A program made the translations under genes and the position numbers. This document shows positions 33,849 through 40,710 of a stretch of DNA of 40,710 nucleotides, in pieces. The notes beneath the pieces were generated by a model. It did no database searches and had not been told where the DNA came from. It saw only the letters and a list, made by a program, of their open reading frames with translations. Source of the DNA: Pseudomonadota bacterium (GTDB lineage: Bacteria > Pseudomonadota > Gammaproteobacteria > Xanthomonadales > Xanthomonadaceae); assembly GCA_023430045.1 (NCBI GenBank), contig JAEZCF010000011.1:1-40710 (forward strand), in the 5' to 3' direction. Each line of letters opens with the position of its first letter. Within the stretch, counting starts at the first letter, position 1.

Positions 33849-34253
33849 TTACTGGGCCTTGGCAGCCAGACGCGCGGCCTTGGCCTGCGCAGCGGCAGCC
33901 AGATCTTCCTTGATGCGGGCAGCCTTGCCTTCCAGGCCACGCAGGTAATACAGCTTGCCGGCGCGAACCTTGCCGCGACGCTTCACATCGACCGAGTCGA
34001 TGATGGCGCTGTGGGTCTGGAAGACGCGCTCGACGCCGTAGCCGTGCGAGATCTTGCGGACGGTGAACGATGAGTTCAGGCCGCCGTTCTTGGTCGCGAT
34101 GACGACGCCTTCATAGGCCTGCACGCGCTCACGGTTGCCTTCCTTCACCTTCACGTTGACGACAACGGTGTCGCCCTGGCTGAACTTCGGCAGTTCGCGG
34201 GTGATCTGGGCGGATTCGAATTCCGCGACGATGGACTTGTTCAGCTTGCTCAT
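33849..34253 (-). CDS. rplS: 50S ribosomal protein L19
   Basis: A 134-residue ribosomal protein that sits at the 30S-50S interface. The family sequence is clear: FSQGDTVVVNVKVKEGNRER, QAYEGVVIATKNGG, RKISHGYGVERVF and KLYYLRGLEGKAARI. The C-terminal tail is Ala/Lys-rich (AAAAQAKAARLAAKAQ). It is the last gene of the rpsP operon, 156 bases after trmD. That gap is long for an operon and carries a GC dyad at the trmD stop (34398-34411), so rplS may also have its own promoter, although I see no convincing one. Confidence 0.98.
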   Translation of the reverse strand: MSKLNKSIVAEFESAQITRELPKFSQGDTVVVNVKVKEGNRERVQAYEGVVIATKNGGLNSSFTVRKISHGYGVERVFQTHSAIIDSVDVKRRGKVRAGKLYYLRGLEGKAARIKEDLAAAAQAKAARLAAKAQ

Positions 34254-34409
34254 TGGGTTACACCGATTCTGGTTCGGGTGGGCGTGTCATTCGACAACTG
34301 TGGGCTCATGCAGTCACCGGACTGTGCTGCACGTTTGTTATGAGTGATGCGCATCGACCACGCAGGCCGATGGCAATTCGCAATGATAACGCAATCCAGC
34401 GCCGTGGCG

Positions 34410-35168
34410 CTAGGGGGTTTTGCCGTCTTTCAAGCCGTGGCGTGCCGCGTCCAGCAACCTGCGATCCGCCTTGCCCAGGTGCGTCTCGTCCAGCAGTTCC
34501 GGCCGCCGCTGCCAGGTGCGCAGCAGCGACTGCTGCCGCCGCCACTGGGCGATGGCCGCATGGTTGCCCGAGCGCAGCACGTCCGGCACATCACCCAGCG
34601 GATGCTGGGCCGGCTGGCTGTAATGCGGGCAATCCAGCAGGCCCAGATCCCCTTCGAAGCTGTCCTGGGCGGCGGATTCGGCGTCGTTCAGGGCGCCTTC
34701 CTGCAGCCGCGCCACCGCATCGATGATCACCGCCGCGCCCAGTTCGCCCCCGGACAGCACATAGTCCCCGAGCGAAATTTCCTCGTCCACCTGGCCCGCC
34801 AGGAAGCGCTCGTCGATGCCCTCATAGCGTCCGCACAGCAGGATCATACGCGGCAGGGCCGCCAGTTGGCGCACCTTTGCCTGCGTCAACGGCCGGCCCT
34901 GCGGGCTGAGATGGATCAGCGGCGCCGGCGTCGGATGCGCCGCACGTACCGCCGCCAGGCAGGCCTGCAGGGGCTCGATCAGCATCACCATGCCGGGGCC
35001 GCCACCGAACGGGCGATCATCCACCCGGCGATAATTGCCTTCGGCGTAATCGCGCGGGTTCCAGCCATGCAGGCTGAACAGGTTCTTTTCCTGCGCCCTG
35101 CCGACCACGCCAAGTCCTGCGGACTGGGCCAGGAATTCAGGGAACAGGGTGATGACGTCGAAGCGCAT
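34410..35168 (-). CDS. trmD: tRNA (guanine-37-N1)-methyltransferase
   Basis: Methylates G37 of tRNAs with SAM to prevent frameshifting. It is a trefoil-knot SPOUT enzyme of 252 residues. LFPEF near the N-terminus, DDRPFGGGPGMVM, LLCGRYEGIDER, DEEISLGDYVLSGGE and the later CPHYSQPAQHPL are all TrmD hallmarks. Its ATG overlaps the last base of the rimM stop, the standard arrangement in this operon. Confidence 0.98.
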   Translation of the reverse strand: MRFDVITLFPEFLAQSAGLGVVGRAQEKNLFSLHGWNPRDYAEGNYRRVDDRPFGGGPGMVMLIEPLQACLAAVRAAHPTPAPLIHLSPQGRPLTQAKVRQLAALPRMILLCGRYEGIDERFLAGQVDEEISLGDYVLSGGELGAAVIIDAVARLQEGALNDAESAAQDSFEGDLGLLDCPHYSQPAQHPLGDVPDVLRSGNHAAIAQWRRQQSLLRTWQRRPELLDETHLGKADRRLLDAARHGLKDGKTP

Positions 35169-35680
35169 CAGAACTCGGGGTCCCAGTCGACGACGATCAG
35201 GTTGGCTTCGAAATCCACCGACTTGACGAAGTCCGGCTGCACGAACGGGATCATCCGCTCGCGATCGCCGCGCGCCACCAGGACATCGTTGGCGCCGGTC
35301 GAAAACAGGTGCGAAACGGTACCCAGCGACTGACCTTCCACGGTCCGCACGTCCAGGCCTTCCAGATCCACCCAGTAGTATTCATCCGGCTGTGGAGGCG
35401 GCAGCACGCTGCGCGCCACGAAGACCTCGGTACCGCGCATGGCTTCAACCGTATCGCGGTCTTCGACCCCCGGGAAACGGGCGACCAGGTGCTTGCCGCT
35501 GTCGCGGCCACGCACACCGGTCAGCGTCGATTCCTGCCCGGACGGACTGCGCAGGATCCACGGCTGGTAACGGAAAATAGCGGAACGTGGCTCGGTCCAG
35601 GACTCGAGCTTGATTTCGCCGCGCACACCAAAAGCGCCGGCAACCCTGCCCAGCAGGATCCGGCGCTCGATATCCTTCAT
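35168..35680 (-). CDS. rimM: ribosome maturation factor RimM
   Basis: Assists assembly of the 30S head around S19. It has 170 residues with an N-terminal RimM barrel (LLGRVAGAFGVRGEIKLES) and a C-terminal PRC-barrel (EYYWVDLEGLDVRT, STGANDVLVARG, IPFVQPDFVKSVD). It lies 43 bases after rpsP and overlaps trmD by one base. Confidence 0.97.
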   Translation of the reverse strand: MKDIERRILLGRVAGAFGVRGEIKLESWTEPRSAIFRYQPWILRSPSGQESTLTGVRGRDSGKHLVARFPGVEDRDTVEAMRGTEVFVARSVLPPPQPDEYYWVDLEGLDVRTVEGQSLGTVSHLFSTGANDVLVARGDRERMIPFVQPDFVKSVDFEANLIVVDWDPEF

Positions 35681-35723
35681 CTGCGTATGCCAGACGGGCC
35701 GCGCCCGGCGCGGCGCGTCAGGA

Positions 35724-35984
35724 TCAGGCCGCAGCGGCCTGGGACTTGGTCGCTTCCTTGATCAGGTTGCGGACCTTGTCGGTCGGCTGGGCGCCGTTCT
35801 TGACCCAATGGTCAACACGGGCCAGGTCCAGCTCGATGCGCTTCTCGCCGCCCTGGGCGACCGGGTTGTAGAAACCGACGCGCTCGATGTTGCGGCCGTC
35901 GCGGGCGCTGCGGACGTCGGTGACGATGATGTGGTAGAACGGACGCTTCTTGGCGCCGCCGCGGGTCAGTCGAATCTTGACCAT
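35724..35984 (-). CDS. rpsP: 30S ribosomal protein S16
   Basis: An 86-residue ribosomal protein, the first gene of the operon. MVKIRLTRGGAKKRPFYHII and SARDGRNIERVGFYNP are invariant family segments. The start at 35984 follows AGGAAAA at a good distance; a longer frame upstream has no support. A consensus-like promoter lies about 50 bases upstream. Confidence 0.98.
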   Translation of the reverse strand: MVKIRLTRGGAKKRPFYHIIVTDVRSARDGRNIERVGFYNPVAQGGEKRIELDLARVDHWVKNGAQPTDKVRNLIKEATKSQAAAA

Positions 35985-36036
35985 GGTGGTGTTTTCCTGT
36001 GTTGCCCAGTCGCCAGGATGGCGAGGTAAGCGGACG

Positions 36037-36065
36037 ATTATAGCGGCCTCGTCGTGCCGCGCCAA
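36037..36065 (-). promoter_or_regulatory. sigma-70 promoter of the rpsP operon
   Basis: On the minus strand TTGGCG (36065-36060), 17 bases, TATAAT (36042-36037). Transcription would start near 36030, giving a leader of about 45 bases that contains TCGCCA-TCC-TGGCGA, a small hairpin. Confidence 0.75.
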
Positions 36066-36144
36066 CCCTCCGGTACAGCCGGCCGAGGGTCGGCTGGCGG
36101 CCCGGGTCTGCGGGCGGTTCCGGCCAGCCGCCCTTGGGTCGGCT

Positions 36145-36930
36145 TTACAGTAGGGGTTCCCAGGGAGCCATGGCCAGCGCGCTCCGGCCCTCCTCCGCCA
36201 ACGCCTGCGAACCTGGCAACGGCCGCCCGTCGATGGCCGACAACGCCCACAGGCCACTGGCATTGCAGGCGAACGCGGCGTCGATGCCGTCCAGCTCCCC
36301 GGCACCCAGGGCCCGCGTCTCCTGCGGTCCAGCCCAGTGCTTTCGCACCAGCGACTCGGCGCTGCCACGCAATGCATCGGCGGACGGCCATACCAGCCTG
36401 CCCTCATGCCGCACCGCCAGGTTCCATGTCGTTCCTTCGCTGACATGGCCCTGGTCCGAAATGAACAACGCATCGTCAAACCCGGCTTCCATCGCCGCCC
36501 TTCGCTGCGCGAACAGGCCGAAGGTGCCCACGTGCTTCACACCCGGCATGTCGCGCTGATAGCGCACGGTACACACCGAGCGGGCCGCGCCCAGCGACAC
36601 CGGCGGCGATACGGCCACCAGCACATCCACCGGCACCACTGTCAGCGGCGTCCGGAAATCGAATGCGGGCGAAAACACCGTGACCCTCAGCGAAGCATCC
36701 GCCATCCGGGCCTGCACCAGCGCCTGCGACATCCAGCTCTGTACCTGCACCACATCCAGCTCGACGCCGAACAGCGCCTGCGTGGCAGACGCCAACCGAT
36801 GCAGGTGGAAGCCCAGTCCCTGCACCGCATGGCCACGCACCTGCATGGACGTGAAATGCCCGTAGTTCACCAGCGCTGCCGCCAGCGAGGCGGCATCGGC
36901 CGGTTGTCCATTGCAGAAGAGCGGATTCAC
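36145..36930 (-). CDS. class IV (PabC/BCAT-fold) aminotransferase-like PLP protein
   Basis: A 261-residue fold-type IV PLP enzyme. The GTG start at 36930 overlaps the stop of the nitronate monooxygenase gene (GTGA). The PLP lysine region reads MPGVKHVGTFGLFAQ and is followed by GFDDALFISDQGHVSEGTTWNLAV, the usual position of the E-G-T/S-x-x-N cofactor motif. The common LNxL after the lysine is replaced by VGTFG, so substrate choice is uncertain: 4-amino-4-deoxychorismate lyase, D-amino acid or branched-chain transaminase are all possible. I would not call it pabC without a search. Confidence 0.75.
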   Translation of the reverse strand: MNPLFCNGQPADAASLAAALVNYGHFTSMQVRGHAVQGLGFHLHRLASATQALFGVELDVVQVQSWMSQALVQARMADASLRVTVFSPAFDFRTPLTVVPVDVLVAVSPPVSLGAARSVCTVRYQRDMPGVKHVGTFGLFAQRRAAMEAGFDDALFISDQGHVSEGTTWNLAVRHEGRLVWPSADALRGSAESLVRKHWAGPQETRALGAGELDGIDAAFACNASGLWALSAIDGRPLPGSQALAEEGRSALAMAPWEPLL

Positions 36931-38000
36931 AGCAACGCCTGCGCGTCCTGCCACCACCGCTGCAGCGCGTTCCCGGCCGGTTCGGCCGGAGCCATCCACG
37001 CGGACTGCCCGGCCCATGCCTGCATCGAGTCGATATCGTTTCCGCGCGCCGCCTGCGCGCGCATTGCGGCGGTCAGGCCACGCTGCACCGGATAGGGCCG
37101 TGGCGAAGGCGCATCAGCGCCAGCGGCGGCACGCACGTAAGCCGTGGCCACCCCCCGCCCCAGACGACCACTGAAAGCCCGGGTCGGCCAGGTGTTTTCC
37201 GGCTCACTGGTCGCCAGCGCATCGGCCCAGGCCGGCGCCACGGCGGCCTCGGGCGTGCGCAGGAAGCCGGTGCCGATCTGCACCGCGCTGGCGCCCAGGG
37301 TGAGTGCGGCCGCGATGCCGCGCCCATCGGCGATGCCACCGGCCGCGATCACCGGGATATGCAGATGGTCGGCCAGGCGCGGCAACAGCGCGAACAGGCC
37401 AACCAGCTGCCGCTCCGCCTGCCGTGGATCGAACGCGCCACGATGACCGCCCGCTTCGAAGCCCTGCGCGACCACCGCATCGGCGCCAGCGTCCTGCGCC
37501 GCGCGTGCTTCGGCCAGCGTGGTCGCACACGCGATCCAGGCGATGCCGGCATCCTTGAGGCGCTGCACCTGGCTCGCCTCCAGCACACCCATGATGGTCG
37601 ACAACACGGCAGGCCGCGCCGCGATCACCGCATCGAACTGTTCATCGAAATCCGCCGGGCCGGCATCGCCGGCGCTGGCCGGCACCTCCGGCCCCCACTG
37701 TGCCAGGAAGGTGCGCATCGCTGCTTCGGCGCCGGCATCGCGCAGCGGCGGCGCATCGGGCACCCAGAGGTTGATCTGTGCTGGACCATCACAGGCGGCG
37801 CGGAATTCATCCATCCACCGGCCGATATCGGCGGGGGTGGAAAGCACCGCACCCATCGCGCCCATGCTGCCTGCATCGGCGATCGCGGCCGACAACGGAA
37901 CCGGGCATGCACCCGCCATGGGCGCAAGCAGTACGGGAAAGCGCACGCCGAAGCGCTGGCAGAAGGCTTCGACGCGGGAAGAAACAGTGGTCATCTGCAT
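36927..38000 (-). CDS. nitronate monooxygenase-family flavoprotein
   Basis: An FMN-dependent TIM-barrel oxidoreductase of 357 residues that in characterised relatives oxidises nitronates such as propionate-3-nitronate. APMAGACPVPLSAAIADAG opens the barrel, QGFEAGGHRGAF holds the catalytic His region, and IPVIAAGGIADGRGIAAAL with GASAVQIGTGFL form the phosphate site. Two ATGs six bases apart (38000 and 37994) are both possible, and neither has a clear ribosome-binding site. The first lies inside a hairpin. It is coupled to the downstream aminotransferase by a GTGA overlap. Confidence 0.87.
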   Translation of the reverse strand: MQMTTVSSRVEAFCQRFGVRFPVLLAPMAGACPVPLSAAIADAGSMGAMGAVLSTPADIGRWMDEFRAACDGPAQINLWVPDAPPLRDAGAEAAMRTFLAQWGPEVPASAGDAGPADFDEQFDAVIAARPAVLSTIMGVLEASQVQRLKDAGIAWIACATTLAEARAAQDAGADAVVAQGFEAGGHRGAFDPRQAERQLVGLFALLPRLADHLHIPVIAAGGIADGRGIAAALTLGASAVQIGTGFLRTPEAAVAPAWADALATSEPENTWPTRAFSGRLGRGVATAYVRAAAGADAPSPRPYPVQRGLTAAMRAQAARGNDIDSMQAWAGQSAWMAPAEPAGNALQRWWQDAQALL

Positions 38001-38030
38001 GGGGCCCAGTGGTGCTTACGGGCCCCCATG
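37998..38030 (-). other. hairpin covering the nitronate monooxygenase start
   Basis: CATGGGG-CCC on one arm and GGGCCCCCATG on the other pair over about ten bases with one bulge, around 12 bases. On the minus strand the second arm contains the first ATG of the gene. It could limit translation, or it could help to end transcripts coming from ffh. A second hairpin, GTCGAG-CCTG-CTCGAC, lies at 38053-38068, 12 bases after the ffh stop. Confidence 0.4.
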
Positions 38031-38080
38031 GTGCGCGCAGGACGAGCGCGGAGTCGAGCCTGCTCGACGCTGCACACCGG

Positions 38081-39457
38081 TCAGCGGAACGGCAGGCCGC
38101 GGCCGCCCATGGCACCCATCATGCCCTTCATGCTGCGCATCATGCCCTTCATGCCACCGCCGGCCATCTTGCCCATCATCTTTTCCATCTGCATGTACTG
38201 CTTCATCAGCTTGTTGACGTCGGCCGGTGTCAGGCCTGCACCGCGTGCGATGCGCGCCCGGCGCGAGCCGTTGAGCAGGCCGGGATTGCGCCGCTCCTTC
38301 TTCGTCATCGAGTTGATGATCGCGATCATGTGCGGCACGTCCTTGCCCTGGCTGACCTGCTGCTTGAGATGGTCCGGCACCTGGCCCAGGCCCGGCAGCT
38401 TGTCCATCAGGCCACCGATGCCGCCCATGTTCTGCATCTGCTCAAGCTGGTCGCGCATGTCGTTGAGGTCGAACTTCTTGCCCTTGGCGACCTTCTCGGC
38501 CAGCTTCTGCGCCTTGTCCTTGTCGACCTGCTGCTCGACCTGCTCCACCAGCGACAGCACGTCGCCCATGTCCAGGATGCGGCTGGCGATACGGTCCGGG
38601 TGGAAGACATCCAGGCCGTCCGGCTTTTCGCTGACACCGACAAACTTGATCGGCTTGCCGGTGATGTAGCGGACGCTCAGCGCCGCGCCGCCACGGGCAT
38701 CGCCGTCGGTCTTGGTCAGCACCACGCCGGTCAGCGGCAGCGCTTCACCGAAGGCCTTGGCGGTGTTGGCCGCGTCCTGGCCGGTCATCGCGTCCACCAC
38801 GAACAGCGTTTCAGCCGGATTGACCGCCGCGTGCAGCGTCTTGATCTCGGCCATCATCCCTTCGTCGATGGCCAGGCGACCGGCGGTATCGACCAGCAGC
38901 ACGTCCACGAAGGACTTGCGCGCATCATCGATGGCCGCGCGGACGATGGCTTCCGGCTTCTGGTCGGCGGTGGACGGGAAGAACAGCACCCCGACCTGGT
39001 CGGCCAGGGTCTTCAGCTGCTCGATCGCGGCCGGCCGATAGACGTCGGCCGACACCACCATCACCTTCTTCTTCCGCTTTTCCTTCAGGTGCTTGGCGAG
39101 CTTGCCCACGGTGGTGGTCTTGCCCGCGCCCTGCAGGCCAGCCATCAGGATGATCGCCGGCGCCGGCACGTTGAGGTTCAGGTCGCTGGCCTCGGCGCCC
39201 ATCACGGCGGTCAGCTCATCGCGCACGACCTTGATCAGCGCCTGGCCCGGCGTCAGCGACTTCAGCACTTCCTGGCCGACCGCACGCACCTTGATGCGTT
39301 CCACGAGCGCCTGCACCACCGGCAATGCCACATCGGCCTCGAGCAGCGCGATGCGCACCTCGCGGGTCGCCTCGCGGATGTTTTCCTCGGTCAGGCGGCC
39401 ACGGCCACGCAGGCGCTCGATGGTGCCGGAAAGGCGCTGGGTCAGGGACTCGAACAT
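38081..39457 (-). CDS. ffh: signal recognition particle protein Ffh
   Basis: GTPase subunit of the bacterial SRP that binds 4.5S RNA and signal peptides for cotranslational membrane targeting. It has 458 residues: N domain (MFESLTQRLSGTIERLRGRG), G domain with GLQGAGKTTT near 108, DVYRPAAIEQL, VDTAGR and TKTDGDARGG, and a methionine-rich M domain ending in repeats such as MKGMMRSMKGMMGAMGG. The ATG at 39457 gives the standard N-terminus. A TATACT on the minus strand (39503-39498), about 40 bases upstream, is a likely -10 box. It is divergent from the CcsA-like gene. Confidence 0.98.
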   Translation of the reverse strand: MFESLTQRLSGTIERLRGRGRLTEENIREATREVRIALLEADVALPVVQALVERIKVRAVGQEVLKSLTPGQALIKVVRDELTAVMGAEASDLNLNVPAPAIILMAGLQGAGKTTTVGKLAKHLKEKRKKKVMVVSADVYRPAAIEQLKTLADQVGVLFFPSTADQKPEAIVRAAIDDARKSFVDVLLVDTAGRLAIDEGMMAEIKTLHAAVNPAETLFVVDAMTGQDAANTAKAFGEALPLTGVVLTKTDGDARGGAALSVRYITGKPIKFVGVSEKPDGLDVFHPDRIASRILDMGDVLSLVEQVEQQVDKDKAQKLAEKVAKGKKFDLNDMRDQLEQMQNMGGIGGLMDKLPGLGQVPDHLKQQVSQGKDVPHMIAIINSMTKKERRNPGLLNGSRRARIARGAGLTPADVNKLMKQYMQMEKMMGKMAGGGMKGMMRSMKGMMGAMGGRGLPFR

Positions 39458-39576
39458 GCGATGCAACCTGTCTGGAACGGGGGACGATAAGACCGACAGT
39501 ATAGCGGCTCCCCCCGCCTGCCCGGATGCGCGCCCGACCCGTCGCCAGCGCCGTGGGGGTGTGAGAAACTTCAACG

Positions 39577-40374
39577 ATGACAATCGTTCTCATCGCTGCC
39601 CTGCTCTACCTGACCGCGACCGCGCTGCTGGTGCGCGCGGTCGGTGGCGATGCGCCGCGCCCGGGCCGCGGCTGGCTGTGGGCTGCGTTGCCGGCCATGG
39701 CGCTGCACGCCGGCTACCACGTGCAGGTGGCCGTGCAGAACAGCGGCGGGCCCGACATGCATTTCTTCGCAGCGCTGTCGCTGGTCGGCCTGGGCATGGC
39801 CGGGCTGACATCGCTGGTGGGCGCGCGCGGCCGCATGGCGGCGCTGGGCGTGGTGGTGTTCCCGCTGGCTGCGGTGCTGCTGTGTGCGTACCACGGCTAT
39901 GGCCATGAACCGAGCAGGATGCTGGGGTGGCGACTGGCCAGCCATGCCTGGCTTGCACTGTTGTCCTACGCCACGCTGAGCATTGCCGCGCTGCTGGCGA
40001 TCATGCTGTGGCTGCAGGAACGGGCGCTGCGTCGTCGCGATTTCAGACCCTGGCTGCGCGCCCTGCCCCCCCTGGCCGACCTGGAAGCGCTGCTGTTCCG
40101 GGTGATCACCGCCGGCTTCGCGCTGCTGACCCTGACCCTGGTGACGGGTGTTCTGTTCGTGGACGACCTGCTGGCGCAGAAGCTGGTGCACAAGACCGTG
40201 CTCAGCGTGCTGTCGTGGATTGTGTTCGGGGTGCTGCTGATCGGCCGCCGACGGTACGGCTGGCGCGGGCTGAAGGCGGTGCACTGGACGCTGAGCGCGA
40301 TGCTGTTGCTGCTGCTGGCGTTCTTCGGCAGCCAGTTCGTGATCGAACTGGTATTCGGGCATACGACCCGGTGA
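39577..40374 (+). CDS. CcsA/YpjD-like inner-membrane protein (cytochrome c assembly family)
   Basis: A 265-residue protein with about eight membrane helices. It resembles the YpjD/CcsA family found next to ffh in many proteobacteria. The conserved pattern includes HAGYHVQV early, LSYATLSIAALLAIMLWLQE, FRVITAGFALLTLTLVTGV and LVHKTVLSVLSWIVFG with possible haem-binding histidines. It lacks the periplasmic WWD-rich loop that I would expect of a true haem-delivery CcsA, so a cytochrome-assembly role is only suggested by family. The final codons fall inside the first arm of a hairpin and the start of a tandem repeat. Confidence 0.82.
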   Translation: MTIVLIAALLYLTATALLVRAVGGDAPRPGRGWLWAALPAMALHAGYHVQVAVQNSGGPDMHFFAALSLVGLGMAGLTSLVGARGRMAALGVVVFPLAAVLLCAYHGYGHEPSRMLGWRLASHAWLALLSYATLSIAALLAIMLWLQERALRRRDFRPWLRALPPLADLEALLFRVITAGFALLTLTLVTGVLFVDDLLAQKLVHKTVLSVLSWIVFGVLLIGRRRYGWRGLKAVHWTLSAMLLLLLAFFGSQFVIELVFGHTTR

Positions 40375-40393
40375 AGCATCGGGTCGTATGCCC
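40357..40393. terminator. 14-bp hairpin overlapping the ccsA-like stop codon
   Basis: GGGCATACGACCCG pairs perfectly with CGGGTCGTATGCCC around GTGAAGCAT; the stop codon TGA at 40372-40374 lies in the loop. No T-tract follows, but the stability makes it a likely transcript end or block to exonucleases. Confidence 0.5.
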
Positions 40394-40645
40394 ACGCATT
40401 CCACCTTATCCCCGCGCCGTTGGCGCGCCCCCTTGAACAACAAGGGGGCTGCTCACCGGGAAACCTGCGCGCGTACCAGGCGGGTCGCATGACGGGGCCG
40501 GTTGCGACCCGGTGAAGCATCGGGTCGTATGCCCACGCATTCCACCTTATCCCCGCGCCATTGGCGCGCCCCCTTGAACAACAAGGGGGCTGCTCACCGG
40601 GAAGCCTGCGCGCGTACCAGGTGGATCGCATGACTGGGCCGGTAA
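40364..40645. repeat. 141-bp tandem direct repeat, two copies
   Basis: Copy 1 is 40364-40504 and copy 2 is 40505-about 40645. They differ at only a handful of bases (for example CCGTTGG/CCATTGG, AAACC/AAGCC, GCGGGT/GTGGAT and ACGGGG/ACTGGG). Each copy holds GCGCC-NTT-GGCGC and a strong hairpin CCCCCTTG-AACAA-CAAGGGGG (40428-40448 and 40569-40589). The sequence is unrelated to the SMAG repeats. The minus strand is open across both copies because the period is a multiple of three, but I see no gene there. The rest of the window to 40710 shows nothing recognisable. Confidence 0.85.
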
Positions 40646-40710
40646 CGCCGTCACCGCTTTGGCAAAGCAGGAGCGTGACGACCAACGGTCGTCACCCACC
40701 ACTCCCCTAC

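Noticed and set aside
40364..40645. CRISPR array
   Set aside because: Only two long units (141 bp) directly abut each other with no unique spacers; this is a tandem duplication.
39966..40685. 239-codon minus-strand frame with a 47-residue internal repeat
   Set aside because: It is open because the 141-bp DNA repeat is a multiple of three, and the remainder is antisense to the CcsA-like gene. No start signal or known domain was seen.

Overview
The window is about 40.7 kb of GC-rich gammaproteobacterial chromosome, most likely Stenotrophomonas (Xanthomonadaceae). The best taxonomic evidence is a set of five short GTAG-headed stem-loop repeats (28183-28205 and 33593-33746) that match the SMAG repeats known from Stenotrophomonas maltophilia. 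The many TonB-dependent receptors and the order ffh / rpsP-rimM-trmD-rplS also fit. No rRNA, tRNA, CRISPR array, prophage or insertion sequence was seen.

Region 1 (about 92-14467) is a carbohydrate island. A secreted GH43 enzyme, a periplasmic aldose 1-epimerase, a secreted GH5-like hydrolase, a TonB-dependent receptor, a vSGLT-like Na+/sugar symporter and a secreted Asp-box beta-propeller hydrolase surround a full set of genes for oxidative galactose catabolism (De Ley-Doudoroff route). The proposed order is SDR dehydrogenase, SMP-30 lactonase, galactonate dehydratase (DgoD), KDGal kinase (DgoK) and KDPGal aldolase (DgoA). A DgoR/FadR-type regulator heads the largest transcription unit. Three near-identical sites of about 17 bp lie in front of the three transcription units (1153-1174, 2219-2235, 7561-7577), so the locus looks like one regulon under this regulator. 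The likely substrate is an arabinogalactan-type or other galactose-containing polymer.

Region 2 (14525-19696) holds a TetR regulator divergent from a YdbC/PdxI-like aldo-keto reductase, a membrane diguanylate cyclase, a ZnT9-like cation diffusion facilitator and an HdeD-like membrane protein. The last gene has a promoter that carries a TetR-type palindrome and a second, degenerate copy further downstream.

Region 3 (19769-25105, minus strand) is a three-gene cassette: an exported protein with two tandem OsmC-like domains, a 1007-residue TonB-dependent receptor and a DUF1684 lipoprotein. In the OsmC protein only the second domain keeps the cysteines. I recognise no described system with this composition, and it is the best candidate here for something new.

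Region 4 (25535-40374) is mostly housekeeping: mutS, a YidB/DUF937 protein with an EF-hand-like loop, katG behind an OxyR-like site, an S4-domain RNA-binding protein with a small lipoprotein, a MATE exporter, the rpsP-rimM-trmD-rplS operon with a clear sigma-70 promoter and an intrinsic terminator, a class IV aminotransferase overlapping a nitronate monooxygenase, ffh, and a CcsA/YpjD-like membrane protein. The window ends in a 141-bp tandem direct repeat rich in hairpins, which starts inside the last codons of that membrane protein.
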